Shown: piece after piece, positions 1 to 9,059 of the stretch
Numbering within the stretch: position 1 is the stretch's first letter
Layout: every line of letters begins with the position of its first letter
Source of the DNA: Dyella sp. BiH032
GTDB taxonomy: Bacteria; Pseudomonadota; Gammaproteobacteria; Xanthomonadales; Rhodanobacteraceae
NCBI RefSeq assembly: GCF_031954525.1
Contig: NZ_CP134867.1
Location: forward strand, 2,852,001-2,916,000
Direction of reading: 5' to 3'
DNA: 64,000 nt
Position numbers and translations under genes: made by a program
Notes under the pieces: generated by a model
Database searches by the model: none
The model's input: the letters and a program-made list of their open reading frames with translations, nothing else
What the model was told of the DNA's origin: nothing

Positions 1-82
1 GCGCGAGGGGCGCCTGGTGGGCGACGTGGCGAGAGCCGACGCCACGGCCGACGAACTGATCAGATGGGCGCTACCGCGCTGA
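1..82 (+). CDS. Sugar ABC transporter ATP-binding protein, C-terminal end (partial)
   Basis: Only the last 26 codons lie in the window; the gene starts upstream. The reading frame beginning at base 2 ends with residues REGRLVGDV, then TADELIRWALPR and a TGA at 80-82. This matches the usual tail of XylG/AraG/RbsA-type ATPases, where a strand ending in (R)xGxIxG is followed by the (A)TxExI helix. The AraH-like permease starts 20 bases further on, so the two are almost certainly one operon. In this family the ATPase is a cytoplasmic tandem-ABC protein that drives import of a pentose or hexose bound by a periplasmic protein. The substrate cannot be read from this fragment. Confidence 0.75.
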   Translation, partial: REGRLVGDVARADATADELIRWALPR

Positions 83-101
83 GGCATCGAGGCGAACCGG
101 A

Positions 102-1106
102 ATGAACCAAGCCATGCGACCCGAGCCAACCCAGCCACCCGCGGAAACCGCACCTTCGCTCCCTCGCGCCTTTGTCGAGGGGCTGCTTCGCCGCTCGGGC
201 ATCGTGCTGGTGTTCGTGCTGCTGTTCGCTGCGCTCGCCACGACGGTTCCCGGCTTTCTCAGCGGAAGGAACATCCAGGGCCTGCTGCTCTCCGTCACGC
301 TGATCGGCACGATCGCTACCACCATGATGTTCGTGCTTGCCCTGGGCGAAGTCGATCTGTCGGTCGCCTCCATCGTCGCCTTTGCCGGCGTGGTGGCGTC
401 CACCGTCATCACGCAGTCGCACAGCGTGGCGCTGGGCATCGGCGCCGGCATCCTGGCCGGCGGCGCGGTCGGGCTGGTCAATGGCGTGCTGGTCGCGCGG
501 TTCAAGGTCAACTCATTGATCGCCACGCTCGCCATGATGGAGGTGGTACGCGGACTGGCCTACCTCACCTCGAACGGCGACGCGGTGATGATCGCCGAGG
601 AAAGTTTCTTCGAGCTTGGCAGCGGAGCGTTCCTCGGCATCTCGTATCCGATCTGGAGCAATATCGCCGCGTTCGCGCTCTTCGGCTTCCTGTTGAACCG
701 GACGGTGTTCGGCAAACACGTGCTCGCGGTTGGCGGCAACAGCGAGGCGGCAGCCTTGGCCGGACTTCCGGTGACGCGGATCAAGATCCTGGTGTTCGCG
801 CTGCAGGGGCTGGTGACCGGTTTCGCCGGCGTGATGCTCGCTTCCCGGATGAGCCTCGGCGACCCGAAGACGTCGGTGGGGCTGGAGCTAGGCGTGATCT
901 CCGCCTGCGTGCTGGGCGGCGTCTCGCTCACCGGCGGCGTGGCGACCATGTCGGGTGTGCTGGTGGGCGTTCTCATCATGGGCTCGGTGCAGAACGCGAT
1001 GAGCCTGTTGAACGTGCCGACGTTCTATCAATATCTGATCCGCGGCGGCATCCTGCTGCTGGCCGTCATGTTCGACCAGTTCCGGCGCCGCCGGCGCGCG
1101 GGCTGA
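102..1106 (+). CDS. araH: Pentose (L-arabinose-type) ABC transporter permease, AraH-like
   Basis: 334 residues, hydrophobic throughout after a 30-residue polar N terminus, close to the length of E. coli AraH (about 330). Recalled similarity to AraH is high along the whole length: GEVDLSVAS in the first third (AraH has GDFDLSVAS), VRGLAYLTSNGDAV, FGKHVLAVGGNSEAA, LASRMSLGDP and ISACVLGGVSLTGG near the end. These are the conserved loops of BPD_transp_2 permeases of the ribose/xylose/arabinose group. It forms the inner-membrane channel and follows its ATPase by 20 bases. A GH27 enzyme follows 29 bases downstream, which would release an L-arabinopyranose or galactose unit. Importer class is certain; arabinose as substrate is inferred from similarity. 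Confidence 0.85.
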   Translation: MNQAMRPEPTQPPAETAPSLPRAFVEGLLRRSGIVLVFVLLFAALATTVPGFLSGRNIQGLLLSVTLIGTIATTMMFVLALGEVDLSVASIVAFAGVVASTVITQSHSVALGIGAGILAGGAVGLVNGVLVARFKVNSLIATLAMMEVVRGLAYLTSNGDAVMIAEESFFELGSGAFLGISYPIWSNIAAFALFGFLLNRTVFGKHVLAVGGNSEAAALAGLPVTRIKILVFALQGLVTGFAGVMLASRMSLGDPKTSVGLELGVISACVLGGVSLTGGVATMSGVLVGVLIMGSVQNAMSLLNVPTFYQYLIRGGILLLAVMFDQFRRRRRAG

Positions 1107-1135
1107 CCGCGGCGTTCGTTTCCAGAAGGAGTTTC

Positions 1136-2506
1136 ATGTCGATGTGGAAGAAGATCGTGCTCGGTGCGTTCCTGCTTTCGGCGGCCGGCCTCGTTGCCGC
1201 GCAGAACATCAGCCCGACGCCGCCCATGGGCTGGAACAGCTGGGACAGCTATGGCCTGACTGTCGACGAAGCGGCTTTCAAGGCGAATGCGACGGAGCTC
1301 GCCAAGCTGCGCCCGTACGGCTGGACCTATGCGGTGATCGACCAGGGCTGGTACATGCGCCGCCCGCAGGGCGACTCGTTGCAGAACCGGGATTTCGTGC
1401 TGGACGAAAACGGCCTGCTGGTGCCGGCGCTCAACCGGTTTCCTTCCGCCGCCGATGGGCAAGGCTTCAAGCCGCTCGCCGACTGGGTGCATGCGCGCGG
1501 GCTGAAGTTCGGTATCCACATCGTGCGTGGCATTCCCAAGCAGGCGGTGACGGCGCGCTCGCCCATCGCGGGTTCCGCCTTCCACGTTGACGAAGCGGCC
1601 GACACCACGGACACCTGCCCTTGGGACGACAGCAACTACGGCGTGCGCGACACGCCGGCCGGCCAGGCCTATTACGACGCGATGTTGGCCATGTACGCGC
1701 GCTGGGGTGTGGATTTCCTCAAGGTCGACTGTATTGCCGATCATCCGTACAAGGGCAGCGAGATCCGCCAGATCGCACGAGCCATCAAGAAGGCGGGACG
1801 GCCCATCGTGCTCAGCCTTTCGCCGGGTCCGACGCAGTTGTCGCACGCGGAGGAGATTCGCCAGTTCGGGCAGATGTGGCGCATCTCCAACGACGTGTGG
1901 GACGGCTGGACGTTCGTCCGTGCGCGTCCCAACGACGACTTCCCCATGGGCGTGCGCGACGTCTTCGAACGCCTGCCCGCATGGGCGGGCCACGCACGCG
2001 ATGGCGGCTGGCCCGATGCCGACATGCTGCCGTTCGGCATGCTGGCGCCGCATCCCGGCCTGGGTGAGCCGCGCCGTTCGCGCCTCACGCTGGAGGAACA
2101 GCGCACGCTGTTCACCCTCGTCGCCATCGCGCGCTCGCCGCTGATCCTGGGTGCCAACCTGACGCAGCTCGACGCGGCCACGCGCGGATTGATCACCAAC
2201 AAGGCCGTGATCGCCGTCAACCAGCACAGCCGTGACAACCGGCCGGTCGCGGCGTTACCGCAGGGGTTCGAGCAAGCGCGCGTCTGGATCGCCTCCGGCG
2301 CGGATGGCGAGCGCTATCTGGCCGTCTTCAATCTGGATGATCGACCACTCGCGCTCGATGCGCCCTGGGCCGAGCTGGGCCTGGATGCCGGGCCTTACCG
2401 TGTCCGCGAACTGTGGGCTGGGCGCAAGGAGAATGGTTCGAACCGGATGACCATCGAGTTGCCTGCACATGGTTGCGCGCTCTTCGCGCTGAAGCGGATG
2501 CGCTGA
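1136..2506 (+). CDS. Exported GH27 glycosidase (alpha-galactosidase / beta-L-arabinopyranosidase)
   Basis: 456 residues with an N-terminal signal peptide (residues 1 to about 22, ending LVAAQ) and then the GH27 opening PPMGWNSWDSYG. The catalytic nucleophile is Asp198 in VDFLKVDC, and the acid/base is Asp253 in RISNDVWDGW, aligned on human alpha-galactosidase A Asp170 and Asp231. The catalytic TIM barrel runs to about residue 370, and a short beta-sandwich follows. GH27 enzymes remove terminal alpha-galactose or, in one branch, beta-L-arabinopyranose. The operon with an AraH-like permease favours the arabinopyranose branch, but this is inference. An AGAAGGAG ribosome site precedes the ATG. 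It differs clearly from the second GH27 protein at 52548-53750. Confidence 0.88.
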   Translation: MSMWKKIVLGAFLLSAAGLVAAQNISPTPPMGWNSWDSYGLTVDEAAFKANATELAKLRPYGWTYAVIDQGWYMRRPQGDSLQNRDFVLDENGLLVPALNRFPSAADGQGFKPLADWVHARGLKFGIHIVRGIPKQAVTARSPIAGSAFHVDEAADTTDTCPWDDSNYGVRDTPAGQAYYDAMLAMYARWGVDFLKVDCIADHPYKGSEIRQIARAIKKAGRPIVLSLSPGPTQLSHAEEIRQFGQMWRISNDVWDGWTFVRARPNDDFPMGVRDVFERLPAWAGHARDGGWPDADMLPFGMLAPHPGLGEPRRSRLTLEEQRTLFTLVAIARSPLILGANLTQLDAATRGLITNKAVIAVNQHSRDNRPVAALPQGFEQARVWIASGADGERYLAVFNLDDRPLALDAPWAELGLDAGPYRVRELWAGRKENGSNRMTIELPAHGCALFALKRMR

Positions 2507-2656
2507 AGCACAGCGCGGTTCGTCGGCGCGGCAGGCGCCGGCATGCGAGGGAGATCGGCAAGCGACGGGACGCACCATCGGTTGATGGAATGCGTTCCCG
2601 CCTGACTTGTTCCGCATAAAAGCCGTCCTCGTCGGCTCAGAGGCCACCTCGGCATT

Positions 2657-2674
2657 TGATAATCATTCTCATTG
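2657..2674. promoter_or_regulatory. Fur box ahead of the siderophore operon
   Basis: The segment TGATAATCATTCTCATTG is close to the Fur consensus GATAATGATAATCATTATC (GATAAT, then ATT, then CTCATT). It lies 40 bases before the chosen ATG of the first siderophore gene, where bound Fe-Fur would block transcription. The whole downstream set of genes makes, exports and takes up a siderophore, which fits iron control. I found no second Fur box in the gap at 5581-6030. Confidence 0.8.
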
Positions 2675-2713
2675 CCAATATGCTTGCCCGGCCCTCTTCC
2701 GGACCGAGCCTGC

Positions 2714-3442
2714 ATGACGCGATCCATCGGACTGCTGCAATCCGTGCCCAGCCCTTTGCTGTGCGAAATGATGGGCCACGCCGGCTATGACTTCGTTCTG
2801 CTCGACCTGGAACACGTCCTGGTTTCGCCGGACCAGCTCCAGCACGCCATCCGCGCCAGCGAGCTCGGCGGCTGCGCCCCCTGGGTGCGCGTACCGGAGG
2901 TGGACGAAAAGCTGATCGGCCGGGTGCTCGATGCCGGCGCCAAGGGCGTAGTGATTTCCCGTCTGGAAACCGCCGAACAGGCGGCGCGCGCCGTCGCCGC
3001 CGCGCGTTTCCCGCCGCTGGGTCGCCGCGGTATCACGGGCGGGCGGGTCACCGGCTTCGGCAAGATGGCGTTGCCGGATTACATCGAACAAGCCAATCGC
3101 GAAATCCTGGTCGTTCCCATGATCGAGAGCGACGCAGGTGTGCGTGCCCTGCCCGACATCCTCGCCGTCCCCGGCATCTCGCTGGTGATGGAAGGCGCCC
3201 TGGATCTAGCGCTCGACCTCGGCCTGGGCCCCCAGCCACTGCACGCGGAGGTGTGGCAACGGCTGCTGCACATCGCCCGCTGCTGCGACGAAGCCGGCAT
3301 CCCCTTCTGCCCCAATCCGCGCACCGACGAACAGCTGCGCCACTGGGTGTCGCGCGACGTGCGCTGGATGCTCGCCGGCGAAGACCGCGGCCTCCTGCTC
3401 GCCGCGCTGCGCGACCGCGCGTCCGCCCTGCGCGCCCCCTGA
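2714..3442 (+). CDS. SbnG-like citrate synthase, HpcH/HpaI aldolase family (siderophore biosynthesis)
   Basis: 242 residues of the HpcH/HpaI aldolase fold: DFVLLDLEHVLVSPDQL near the N terminus, WVRVPEVDEKLIGRVLDAGAKGVV, the GRRGI loop, and a metal-site region around VVPMIESDAG. In staphyloferrin B clusters this family member (SbnG) makes citrate from oxaloacetate and acetyl-CoA for siderophore assembly. As the first gene of an NIS cluster whose product is built on citrate, the same job is likely here. A TTG start at 2672 is possible, but it would sit inside the Fur box, so the ATG at 2714 is preferred although its ribosome site is weak. Family is confident; citrate synthase activity rests on context. 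Confidence 0.8.
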   Translation: MTRSIGLLQSVPSPLLCEMMGHAGYDFVLLDLEHVLVSPDQLQHAIRASELGGCAPWVRVPEVDEKLIGRVLDAGAKGVVISRLETAEQAARAVAAARFPPLGRRGITGGRVTGFGKMALPDYIEQANREILVVPMIESDAGVRALPDILAVPGISLVMEGALDLALDLGLGPQPLHAEVWQRLLHIARCCDEAGIPFCPNPRTDEQLRHWVSRDVRWMLAGEDRGLLLAALRDRASALRAP

Positions 3443-3471
3443 TTTCTTCAACCCACTTTGGAATCCGTTTC

Positions 3472-5580
3472 GTGATCGGCACTCCCCGCTTGCATCTCCT
3501 CGGCCTGTCCATCGCCTGCGCGCTGTGCGCGGGGGGCGCCCATGCCGACGACACTACGTCGACGAACAAACCGCGCGACCTCGACGCCGTGCAGGTACAG
3601 GGCAATGTGCTCGGCCAGTCGTCGAAGGAGAACGTGCGCACTTATGCGGGCAGCCGCAAGGTGATCAGCAGCGAGGACCTGGCCACTGGTGCGAACCGTT
3701 CGCTGGACGACGCGCTGCAGCGCGTGCCCGGCGTGAAGATTTTCGACGAAACCGGCACCGGCGCTCTGCCGCAGATCATGTTGCGCGGCCTGTACGAAAG
3801 CCGCAGCGGCCGCGTGCAGGTGCTGGAGGACGGCATCCCCCTGTCGCTCGCGCCCTATGGCCAGACCAGCCTGTCGCTCTTTCCGGTCACCATGAACCAG
3901 ATCGACCGCATCGACATCGTGCGCGGCGGCGCGGCCGTGCAGTACGGCCCCAACAACGTGGGCGGCGTGATCAACCTGGTCAGCAAGCCCATTCCGGAAC
4001 AGTGGACGACCATGCTGGGCGAGAAGATCACCGCCGGCGGCGCAGGCCACTACCTGCGCGACACCTCCGTCAGCACCGGCGGCTACCTCACGCCCAACTT
4101 CGGCATGCAGCTGGATGCCGACTGGAACAAAGGCCAGTACTGGCGCGACCACAGCGACACCAACGTGAAGAACGTGCGCCTGCGCACCGAGTGGTGGCTG
4201 GACGACGACAAGCTGTTGAAGGCCAGCGTGCAGCGCTACGTCGCCAATCTGGACATGGCCGGCGCGCTTGCGCCTGCCGACTACGAGGAAAACCCGCGCC
4301 AGGCCACCCGCCCGCTCGACCGCTTCACCGGGCGCACCACGCGCGCCTCGCTCACCTACCAGCAGGACCTCGGCGCCTGGGGCCCCTTCGACCAATCGCA
4401 GTTCACCTGGACCAACTTCAGCGCCGACAGCAGCCGCAACTTCATCGTCGGCATGCGCCGCCTGTCCACTCAGACGTGGCGCCCGGACCTGCCGTCGCAA
4501 CTGCTGCAGAGCGCGCCGCGCGGCTTCAAGGTCTACGGCAGCGAGCCGCGCATCGCGCTGCACATCGATTCCGGCGCAGTCACCCAGCAGTGGACCGCCG
4601 GCGTGCGCGCAGTGCGCGAAGACATCGACTTCCTCGTCGGCAACACCGGCCTGGACAACGGCGTCTACACTCTGGTGCGCGACTGGCAGTTCAAGGACCG
4701 CGCCTGGTCGGCCTACGTCAGCGATGCCGTGGGGCTGTTCGGCGACCGCCTGACCATCACGCCTGGCCTGCGCTACGAGCATCTCGATTCCACCTACCTC
4801 AACCGCGCCAGCGGCGCGAGCACGCGCAACAACGTGCGCAACGCGCTGCCGGGTCTTACCGTCGGCTACAAGGCCAGCCCCCACTGGTATGTCTATGCCG
4901 ACGCGCAGCGTTCCCTGCGCGCGCCGCAGGTGACGCAGATCATCTACGGCGACAATCTCGACTCGGAACTGGCGTGGAACTACGAGGCCGGCGCGCGCTA
5001 CATGCCGACCGAAGGCACCAGCATCAACGTCGACGTATATCGGATCGACTTCGACAAGCAGATCCAGCTCGACAACACCACGCGCACCTACGGCAACCTG
5101 GGCAAGACTCGCCACCAGGGCGCGGAAGTGGAACTGGAATGGAGCCCGGCGGGCCTGCGCGCACTGAAGTTCAACGCCGGCTATGCCTATCTGGATGCCA
5201 GCCAGGAGTCCGGCCAGTACGCCGGCCGCCGCGTGCCGTACACCTCGCGCAACCAGGTAAACCTTGGCGCGAGCTATGGCGCGGGCCGCACCGTGGTCGC
5301 CCTGAACAGCTACTACTTCAGCAGGGCGTACAGCGACGCGGCCAATACGGTGCGCGAGAACGCCATCGCTTCGGTCGGCGAACTGCCTTCGTACTGGGTG
5401 TGGAACATGCAGCTCACGCAGATCCTGATGGCGGCCGGCAGCAGCATGCTCAAAGGCACGCTGGCGGTGAACAACCTGTTCGATCGGCGCTACTGGTACC
5501 GCGGTATCGACACCAGTCCGTGGGGCCGCCAGCCGGCACCGGGGCGCACGTTGACGGCGGGCATTGAACTGACATTCTGA
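3472..5580 (+). CDS. TonB-dependent ferric-siderophore receptor
   Basis: 702 residues from a GTG at 3472; no ATG gives a sensible N terminus, and this start gives a signal peptide (IGTPRLHLLGLSIACALCAGGAHA). The plug domain follows: LDAVQVQGNVL, LDDALQRVPGV, QIMLRGLYESRSG, DRIDIVRGGAAVQYGPNNVGG. A 22-stranded barrel then ends in the terminal phenylalanine of LTAGIELTF. The plug motifs are those of FecA-like receptors for citrate-based siderophores. It starts 29 bases after the SbnG-like gene under the same Fur box. It likely takes the ferric form of the siderophore made by the downstream genes through the outer membrane. Ligand identity is inferred. Confidence 0.88.
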   Translation: MIGTPRLHLLGLSIACALCAGGAHADDTTSTNKPRDLDAVQVQGNVLGQSSKENVRTYAGSRKVISSEDLATGANRSLDDALQRVPGVKIFDETGTGALPQIMLRGLYESRSGRVQVLEDGIPLSLAPYGQTSLSLFPVTMNQIDRIDIVRGGAAVQYGPNNVGGVINLVSKPIPEQWTTMLGEKITAGGAGHYLRDTSVSTGGYLTPNFGMQLDADWNKGQYWRDHSDTNVKNVRLRTEWWLDDDKLLKASVQRYVANLDMAGALAPADYEENPRQATRPLDRFTGRTTRASLTYQQDLGAWGPFDQSQFTWTNFSADSSRNFIVGMRRLSTQTWRPDLPSQLLQSAPRGFKVYGSEPRIALHIDSGAVTQQWTAGVRAVREDIDFLVGNTGLDNGVYTLVRDWQFKDRAWSAYVSDAVGLFGDRLTITPGLRYEHLDSTYLNRASGASTRNNVRNALPGLTVGYKASPHWYVYADAQRSLRAPQVTQIIYGDNLDSELAWNYEAGARYMPTEGTSINVDVYRIDFDKQIQLDNTTRTYGNLGKTRHQGAEVELEWSPAGLRALKFNAGYAYLDASQESGQYAGRRVPYTSRNQVNLGASYGAGRTVVALNSYYFSRAYSDAANTVRENAIASVGELPSYWVWNMQLTQILMAAGSSMLKGTLAVNNLFDRRYWYRGIDTSPWGRQPAPGRTLTAGIELTF

Positions 5581-6030
5581 GGCCGCGGCGCGCACGCCAT
5601 GTCATCGCATCGCCGCGCGCCGAACGAAAATTGCAGGAAATTGCGGCAAAAATGCGGCAGCGATCACACGCCTTGTCTCGCTGCTGCAACCGGACGTTGA
5701 CGTCAAACATACTTGTCGCCAAGCAACATGGCTCGTCCGCATCGGCAAGGATTTCGGCGCTCTTCCGAGTCCCCTCGATGCCGGTACAGGGGATGCTCCG
5801 AGCCTGACTTCGCGGCGACGCCGATCCGCTTACGCGGGCGACGCACCCGGTGCCGGTCGCGGACTGCGACATTAACCAGCCAGCCGGCGCTTTCCGCCCG
5901 GCCCAGCCATCACAGACGAAACGACCGCGTCGGCGCGAACCGCCGAGGATGGCGTGTGGATGGCGATGCGCGCGCAGCGCCATGGCCAGAACGGCATCCC
6001 GGCTTCGCCGAACGCGGCCCTTGCCCACGG
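5581..6030. other. 450-base gap inside the siderophore cluster
   Basis: No gene is supported here. The reading frame of the ATP-grasp gene stays open back to 5713, but the extra 106 residues are arginine- and serine-rich with no recognisable content and no ribosome site. I see neither a convincing Fur box nor a terminator, so it is unclear whether the biosynthetic genes have their own promoter or read through from 2.7 kb. Confidence 0.5.
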
Positions 6031-7266
6031 ATGCCCGACATGACCGACAACCTGTCACCCCTGGTGATCCTCACCCACGTACGCCATGCGGCGGTCACCG
6101 ACGGATTCCTTCCGGCCGCCCGGCGCCTCGGCCTGCCCGTGGTACTGGTGACCGATCACCGGCTTGAACACCTGGAACACTTCGGCCGCGAGCCGCAGCA
6201 CGCGCCGGAACGGATCCTCGAATGCGATGTGTTCAATCCGCTGAGCGTGATCGACCTGCTGCACGGCGAAGGCATTCGTCCTGCGGCGGTGTTCTCCAAC
6301 AGCGACCACCTGCAGACCGCTACCGCGCTCGTCGCCGAAGCGTTCGGCCTGCCTGGCAAACCCTGGCGCGTCTGCTACGCGGCGAAGAACAAGGCCGCCA
6401 TGCGCGAACGCCTGCAGTCGCTGGGGTTGCCCACGCCCTGGTATGCCACCTTGCTGCCCGGCCAGGCCGCGCCGGCAAATGCGCCCTGGCCATTGATCGC
6501 CAAGCCGCGCGAAGGCGTGGCCAGCCTCGACGTGCAGCTGTGCGCCCATGCCGGCGAGCTGCAGTCGTACCTGCAGGCGTTCTGGCAGCGCCACCCCGGG
6601 CGAGCCGTATTGCTGGAGGAGTTCCTGCACGGGCCGCTGTTCACGCTCGAAACGCTCAGCGATCGCCACCGCACGCAAGCCGTCGGGGGCTTCGACGTGA
6701 CGCTCTCCGAGCCGCCGCACTTCATCGAACTGGAAGCCCGCTGGAACGGTCCGGCCAGCACGCGGCAGCGGCAGCAGGCGCTCGCCCAGGTACTGGCCTT
6801 CGGCGTGGACTTCGGCGTCTGCCACAGTGAGTTCATTCTCACCGAGCGCGGCCCGGCGCTGGTCGAGATCAACTACCGCAGCATCGGCGACGGCCGCGAA
6901 TTCATGCTGGACCGCATGTACGGCCAGCGCTGGTTCGACACCATCCTGCGCCTGCATCTGGGCCAGCCGCTGACGCCGCTGCAGCCATCGAGCGCGCATG
7001 CCTTGGTGCGCTACTACGTCGCGCGCGAGGAAGGGCGGCTGGTCCGCAGCAGCGACGATCGCACACAGCAGCATGAAGCTGCGCACATCACCTACCGCCG
7101 CCTGCGCCGGCAGGGCGAGGAGATCCGCCTCAGCCGCTCCAACAAGGACTACCTGGGCGCGCTGAGCATCGTGGCGGACACGGAACACGACCTCGACCGC
7201 GCCTTGCACGCGGTCGAGCCGGAACTGCACTGGCAGATCGCCACGGCACAGGAGGTCGACGCATGA
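6031..7266 (+). CDS. pvsA: ATP-grasp siderophore ligase, PvsA/XssA-like
   Basis: 411 residues. The ATP-grasp core shows LIAKPREGVASLDVQL (nucleotide-binding lysine), LLEEFLHGPLFTLETL (acidic hinge) and ALVEINYRSIGDGREFM (metal-binding Glu/Asn). In the vibrioferrin pathway the PvsA-type ATP-grasp enzyme takes part in joining an amino acid to the growing molecule. The stop overlaps the next start (ATGA at 7263-7266), so it is translationally coupled to the IucA/IucC gene. The ATG at 6031 or the one nine bases later could be the true start; the ribosome site is weak for both. The gene order matches vibrioferrin pvsABCDE and xanthoferrin xssABCDE. Confidence 0.8.
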   Translation: MPDMTDNLSPLVILTHVRHAAVTDGFLPAARRLGLPVVLVTDHRLEHLEHFGREPQHAPERILECDVFNPLSVIDLLHGEGIRPAAVFSNSDHLQTATALVAEAFGLPGKPWRVCYAAKNKAAMRERLQSLGLPTPWYATLLPGQAAPANAPWPLIAKPREGVASLDVQLCAHAGELQSYLQAFWQRHPGRAVLLEEFLHGPLFTLETLSDRHRTQAVGGFDVTLSEPPHFIELEARWNGPASTRQRQQALAQVLAFGVDFGVCHSEFILTERGPALVEINYRSIGDGREFMLDRMYGQRWFDTILRLHLGQPLTPLQPSSAHALVRYYVAREEGRLVRSSDDRTQQHEAAHITYRRLRRQGEEIRLSRSNKDYLGALSIVADTEHDLDRALHAVEPELHWQIATAQEVDA

Positions 7267-9059
7267 ATCCGTCACGCGACGACCATGCCTATATCGCCTG
7301 GCGCATCATCGACTGCTGCCTGCGGGAAGACGTGCGAGGCATCGTGCATCGCGGCAGCGAGGCCACGCCCGCACCCGCCCTGCGGCAGGCCTGGCCAGGA
7401 ACGTCCGCTCCGGAACAGTGGTGGCGCATTCCGCACCTTCCTGCCGGGCCGGTCTGGTTGCCCGTGCGCAGCAGCGACTACATGCAGAGCCTGTGCGCCA
7501 CCGGCGATGGCTGGCTGCGCGAAACGCCGGACGGTGGCATTTACGAGCACGGCGCGGATGCCTGGCTGACCCTGCTGTCGGAAGGACTCGACGAGGAGAC
7601 CCGGCAGCTGCATCTGGACTATGCGATCGAGGCCCGCTGCGCCGCCGAACATCGCGCACTGGCCCGGCAGGCCTACGAGGACCGCGGCGGCGCACTTGCC
7701 GACGCACTCGACGGTGCCACCTGGCACGAACGCGCGCTGCGCGCCGACCAGGTGGCGAGCTACCGCGACCATCCGTTCTATCCCACGGCGCGCGCCAAGT
7801 CGGGCTTCGGCGAGGACGATATGCGCGCGTACGCCCCTGAGTTCGACCCCTGCTTCCCGTTGCGCTGGCTGGCGGTGTCGCGGGACGCCTTGCAGCTCAC
7901 CACGGAGCCGCCCTCGTTCTGGCCGAGCATGACGGACGTGGGCCTGGACGAGGCGCTGGCTTCGACCCACGCCCTGCTGCCGGTGCACCCGCTGACCTGG
8001 GTCCGCCTGCACGGCGACGAGGCATTTCCCCTGCCGCCGCAGGCACAGCGTGCGCCGCGCGCATGGCTGTGGGTCCGCCCCACGCTGTCGGTACGCACGG
8101 TGATGCCCGTGGAGCACCCGGGCCACCACATCAAGCTGCCGCTGCTGATGCGCACGCTCGGCGCGCTCAACCTGCGACTGATCAAGCCGTCGACGCTGTA
8201 CGACGGCCACTGGTTCCAGCGGGCGCTGACCGCGCTGGCGGAGAACGATGACGCGCTGCGCGACCGTTACCTGCACGCCGACGAGGCGCATGGCGGACAC
8301 GTCGACGAAGCGAAGCATCTGGCCTATCTCGTGCGCGGCTACCCTTCCCTACCCGACAGCAGCCTGGTTCCGGCCGCGGCCCTGTGCGCCACGATGCCCG
8401 ACGGCCGTCCCTTCGCCGCGCACCTCGCCGACCGCTTCCACCAGGGCAACCTGCTCGACTGGTGGCAGGCTTACGCCGGGCTGCTGTGCGGCGTGCACCT
8501 GCGCCTGTGGCTGGTCTATGGCGTGGCGCTGGAGGCGAACCAGCAGAACACCGTACTGATCTATACGCCGGAACAGCCGCCGCGACTGCTGATGAAGGAC
8601 AACGATTCGGCCCGCGTCCTGCTCCCGCGCCTGCGCGAGCGGCTGCCGGCGATCGCGGCGTTCGGCCCGCTGCGCGATCCGCGCATCCCGGTGGAGGGCG
8701 ACGATGCGCTCGCGCGCATGTTCTGCACCATCATCCTGCAGCTGGACCTGTTGGCCGTGCTCGAAGGCATCGCCGAGTGGCAAGCCGGCTGGCGGCAGCC
8801 GATGTACGCCGCGCTGCGCGGCATCCTGCGCGACACCCTGGACGAACTCCGGCGCGAAGGTGTCGACACGCGTCCCGCCGAACGCCTGCTGCAATCGCCC
8901 TGGCTGCCGGTGAAGTACCTCCTCAGCGCGGGCAGCCTGTTGAGCAAGCGCGTTACTGGCGCGAGCGACATCAACAAGTTCTACGGTGATAGCGGCCCCA
9001 ACTTCATGCGGCTGGACGATGCCGCGGAACTCGCGCGACCGGTCGAGGGAACCGGCTGA
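7263..9059 (+). CDS. pvsB: NIS siderophore synthetase, IucA/IucC family (PvsB-like)
   Basis: 598 residues. IucA/IucC landmarks are the histidine motif LLPVHPLTWVRLHGDEA, SVRTVMPVEHPGHHIKLPL, an asparagine/lysine-rich LGALNLRLIKPSTLYDG, and in the FhuF-like C-terminal half LVYGVALEANQQNTVLI followed by LMKDNDSARVLL. These enzymes adenylate a carboxylate of citrate (or a citryl intermediate) and pass it to an amine or alcohol without a ribosome or NRPS. It overlaps its neighbours on both sides by 4 and 1 bases, an indication of one tight transcript. Assignment to PvsB rather than PvsD rests on order in the operon. Confidence 0.85.
   Translation: MNPSRDDHAYIAWRIIDCCLREDVRGIVHRGSEATPAPALRQAWPGTSAPEQWWRIPHLPAGPVWLPVRSSDYMQSLCATGDGWLRETPDGGIYEHGADAWLTLLSEGLDEETRQLHLDYAIEARCAAEHRALARQAYEDRGGALADALDGATWHERALRADQVASYRDHPFYPTARAKSGFGEDDMRAYAPEFDPCFPLRWLAVSRDALQLTTEPPSFWPSMTDVGLDEALASTHALLPVHPLTWVRLHGDEAFPLPPQAQRAPRAWLWVRPTLSVRTVMPVEHPGHHIKLPLLMRTLGALNLRLIKPSTLYDGHWFQRALTALAENDDALRDRYLHADEAHGGHVDEAKHLAYLVRGYPSLPDSSLVPAAALCATMPDGRPFAAHLADRFHQGNLLDWWQAYAGLLCGVHLRLWLVYGVALEANQQNTVLIYTPEQPPRLLMKDNDSARVLLPRLRERLPAIAAFGPLRDPRIPVEGDDALARMFCTIILQLDLLAVLEGIAEWQAGWRQPMYAALRGILRDTLDELRREGVDTRPAERLLQSPWLPVKYLLSAGSLLSKRVTGASDINKFYGDSGPNFMRLDDAAELARPVEGTG

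Noticed and set aside
2672..2713. TTG start that would extend the SbnG-like protein by 14 residues
   Set aside because: It overlaps the Fur box, and the extra residues do not resemble the family N terminus.
3253..3471. Extended N terminus of the siderophore receptor
   Set aside because: It lies inside the coding region of the SbnG-like gene and precedes the signal peptide.
5713..6030. N-terminal extension of the ATP-grasp protein
   Set aside because: Arginine-rich translation without family similarity; two ATGs at 6031 and 6040 start the domain properly.
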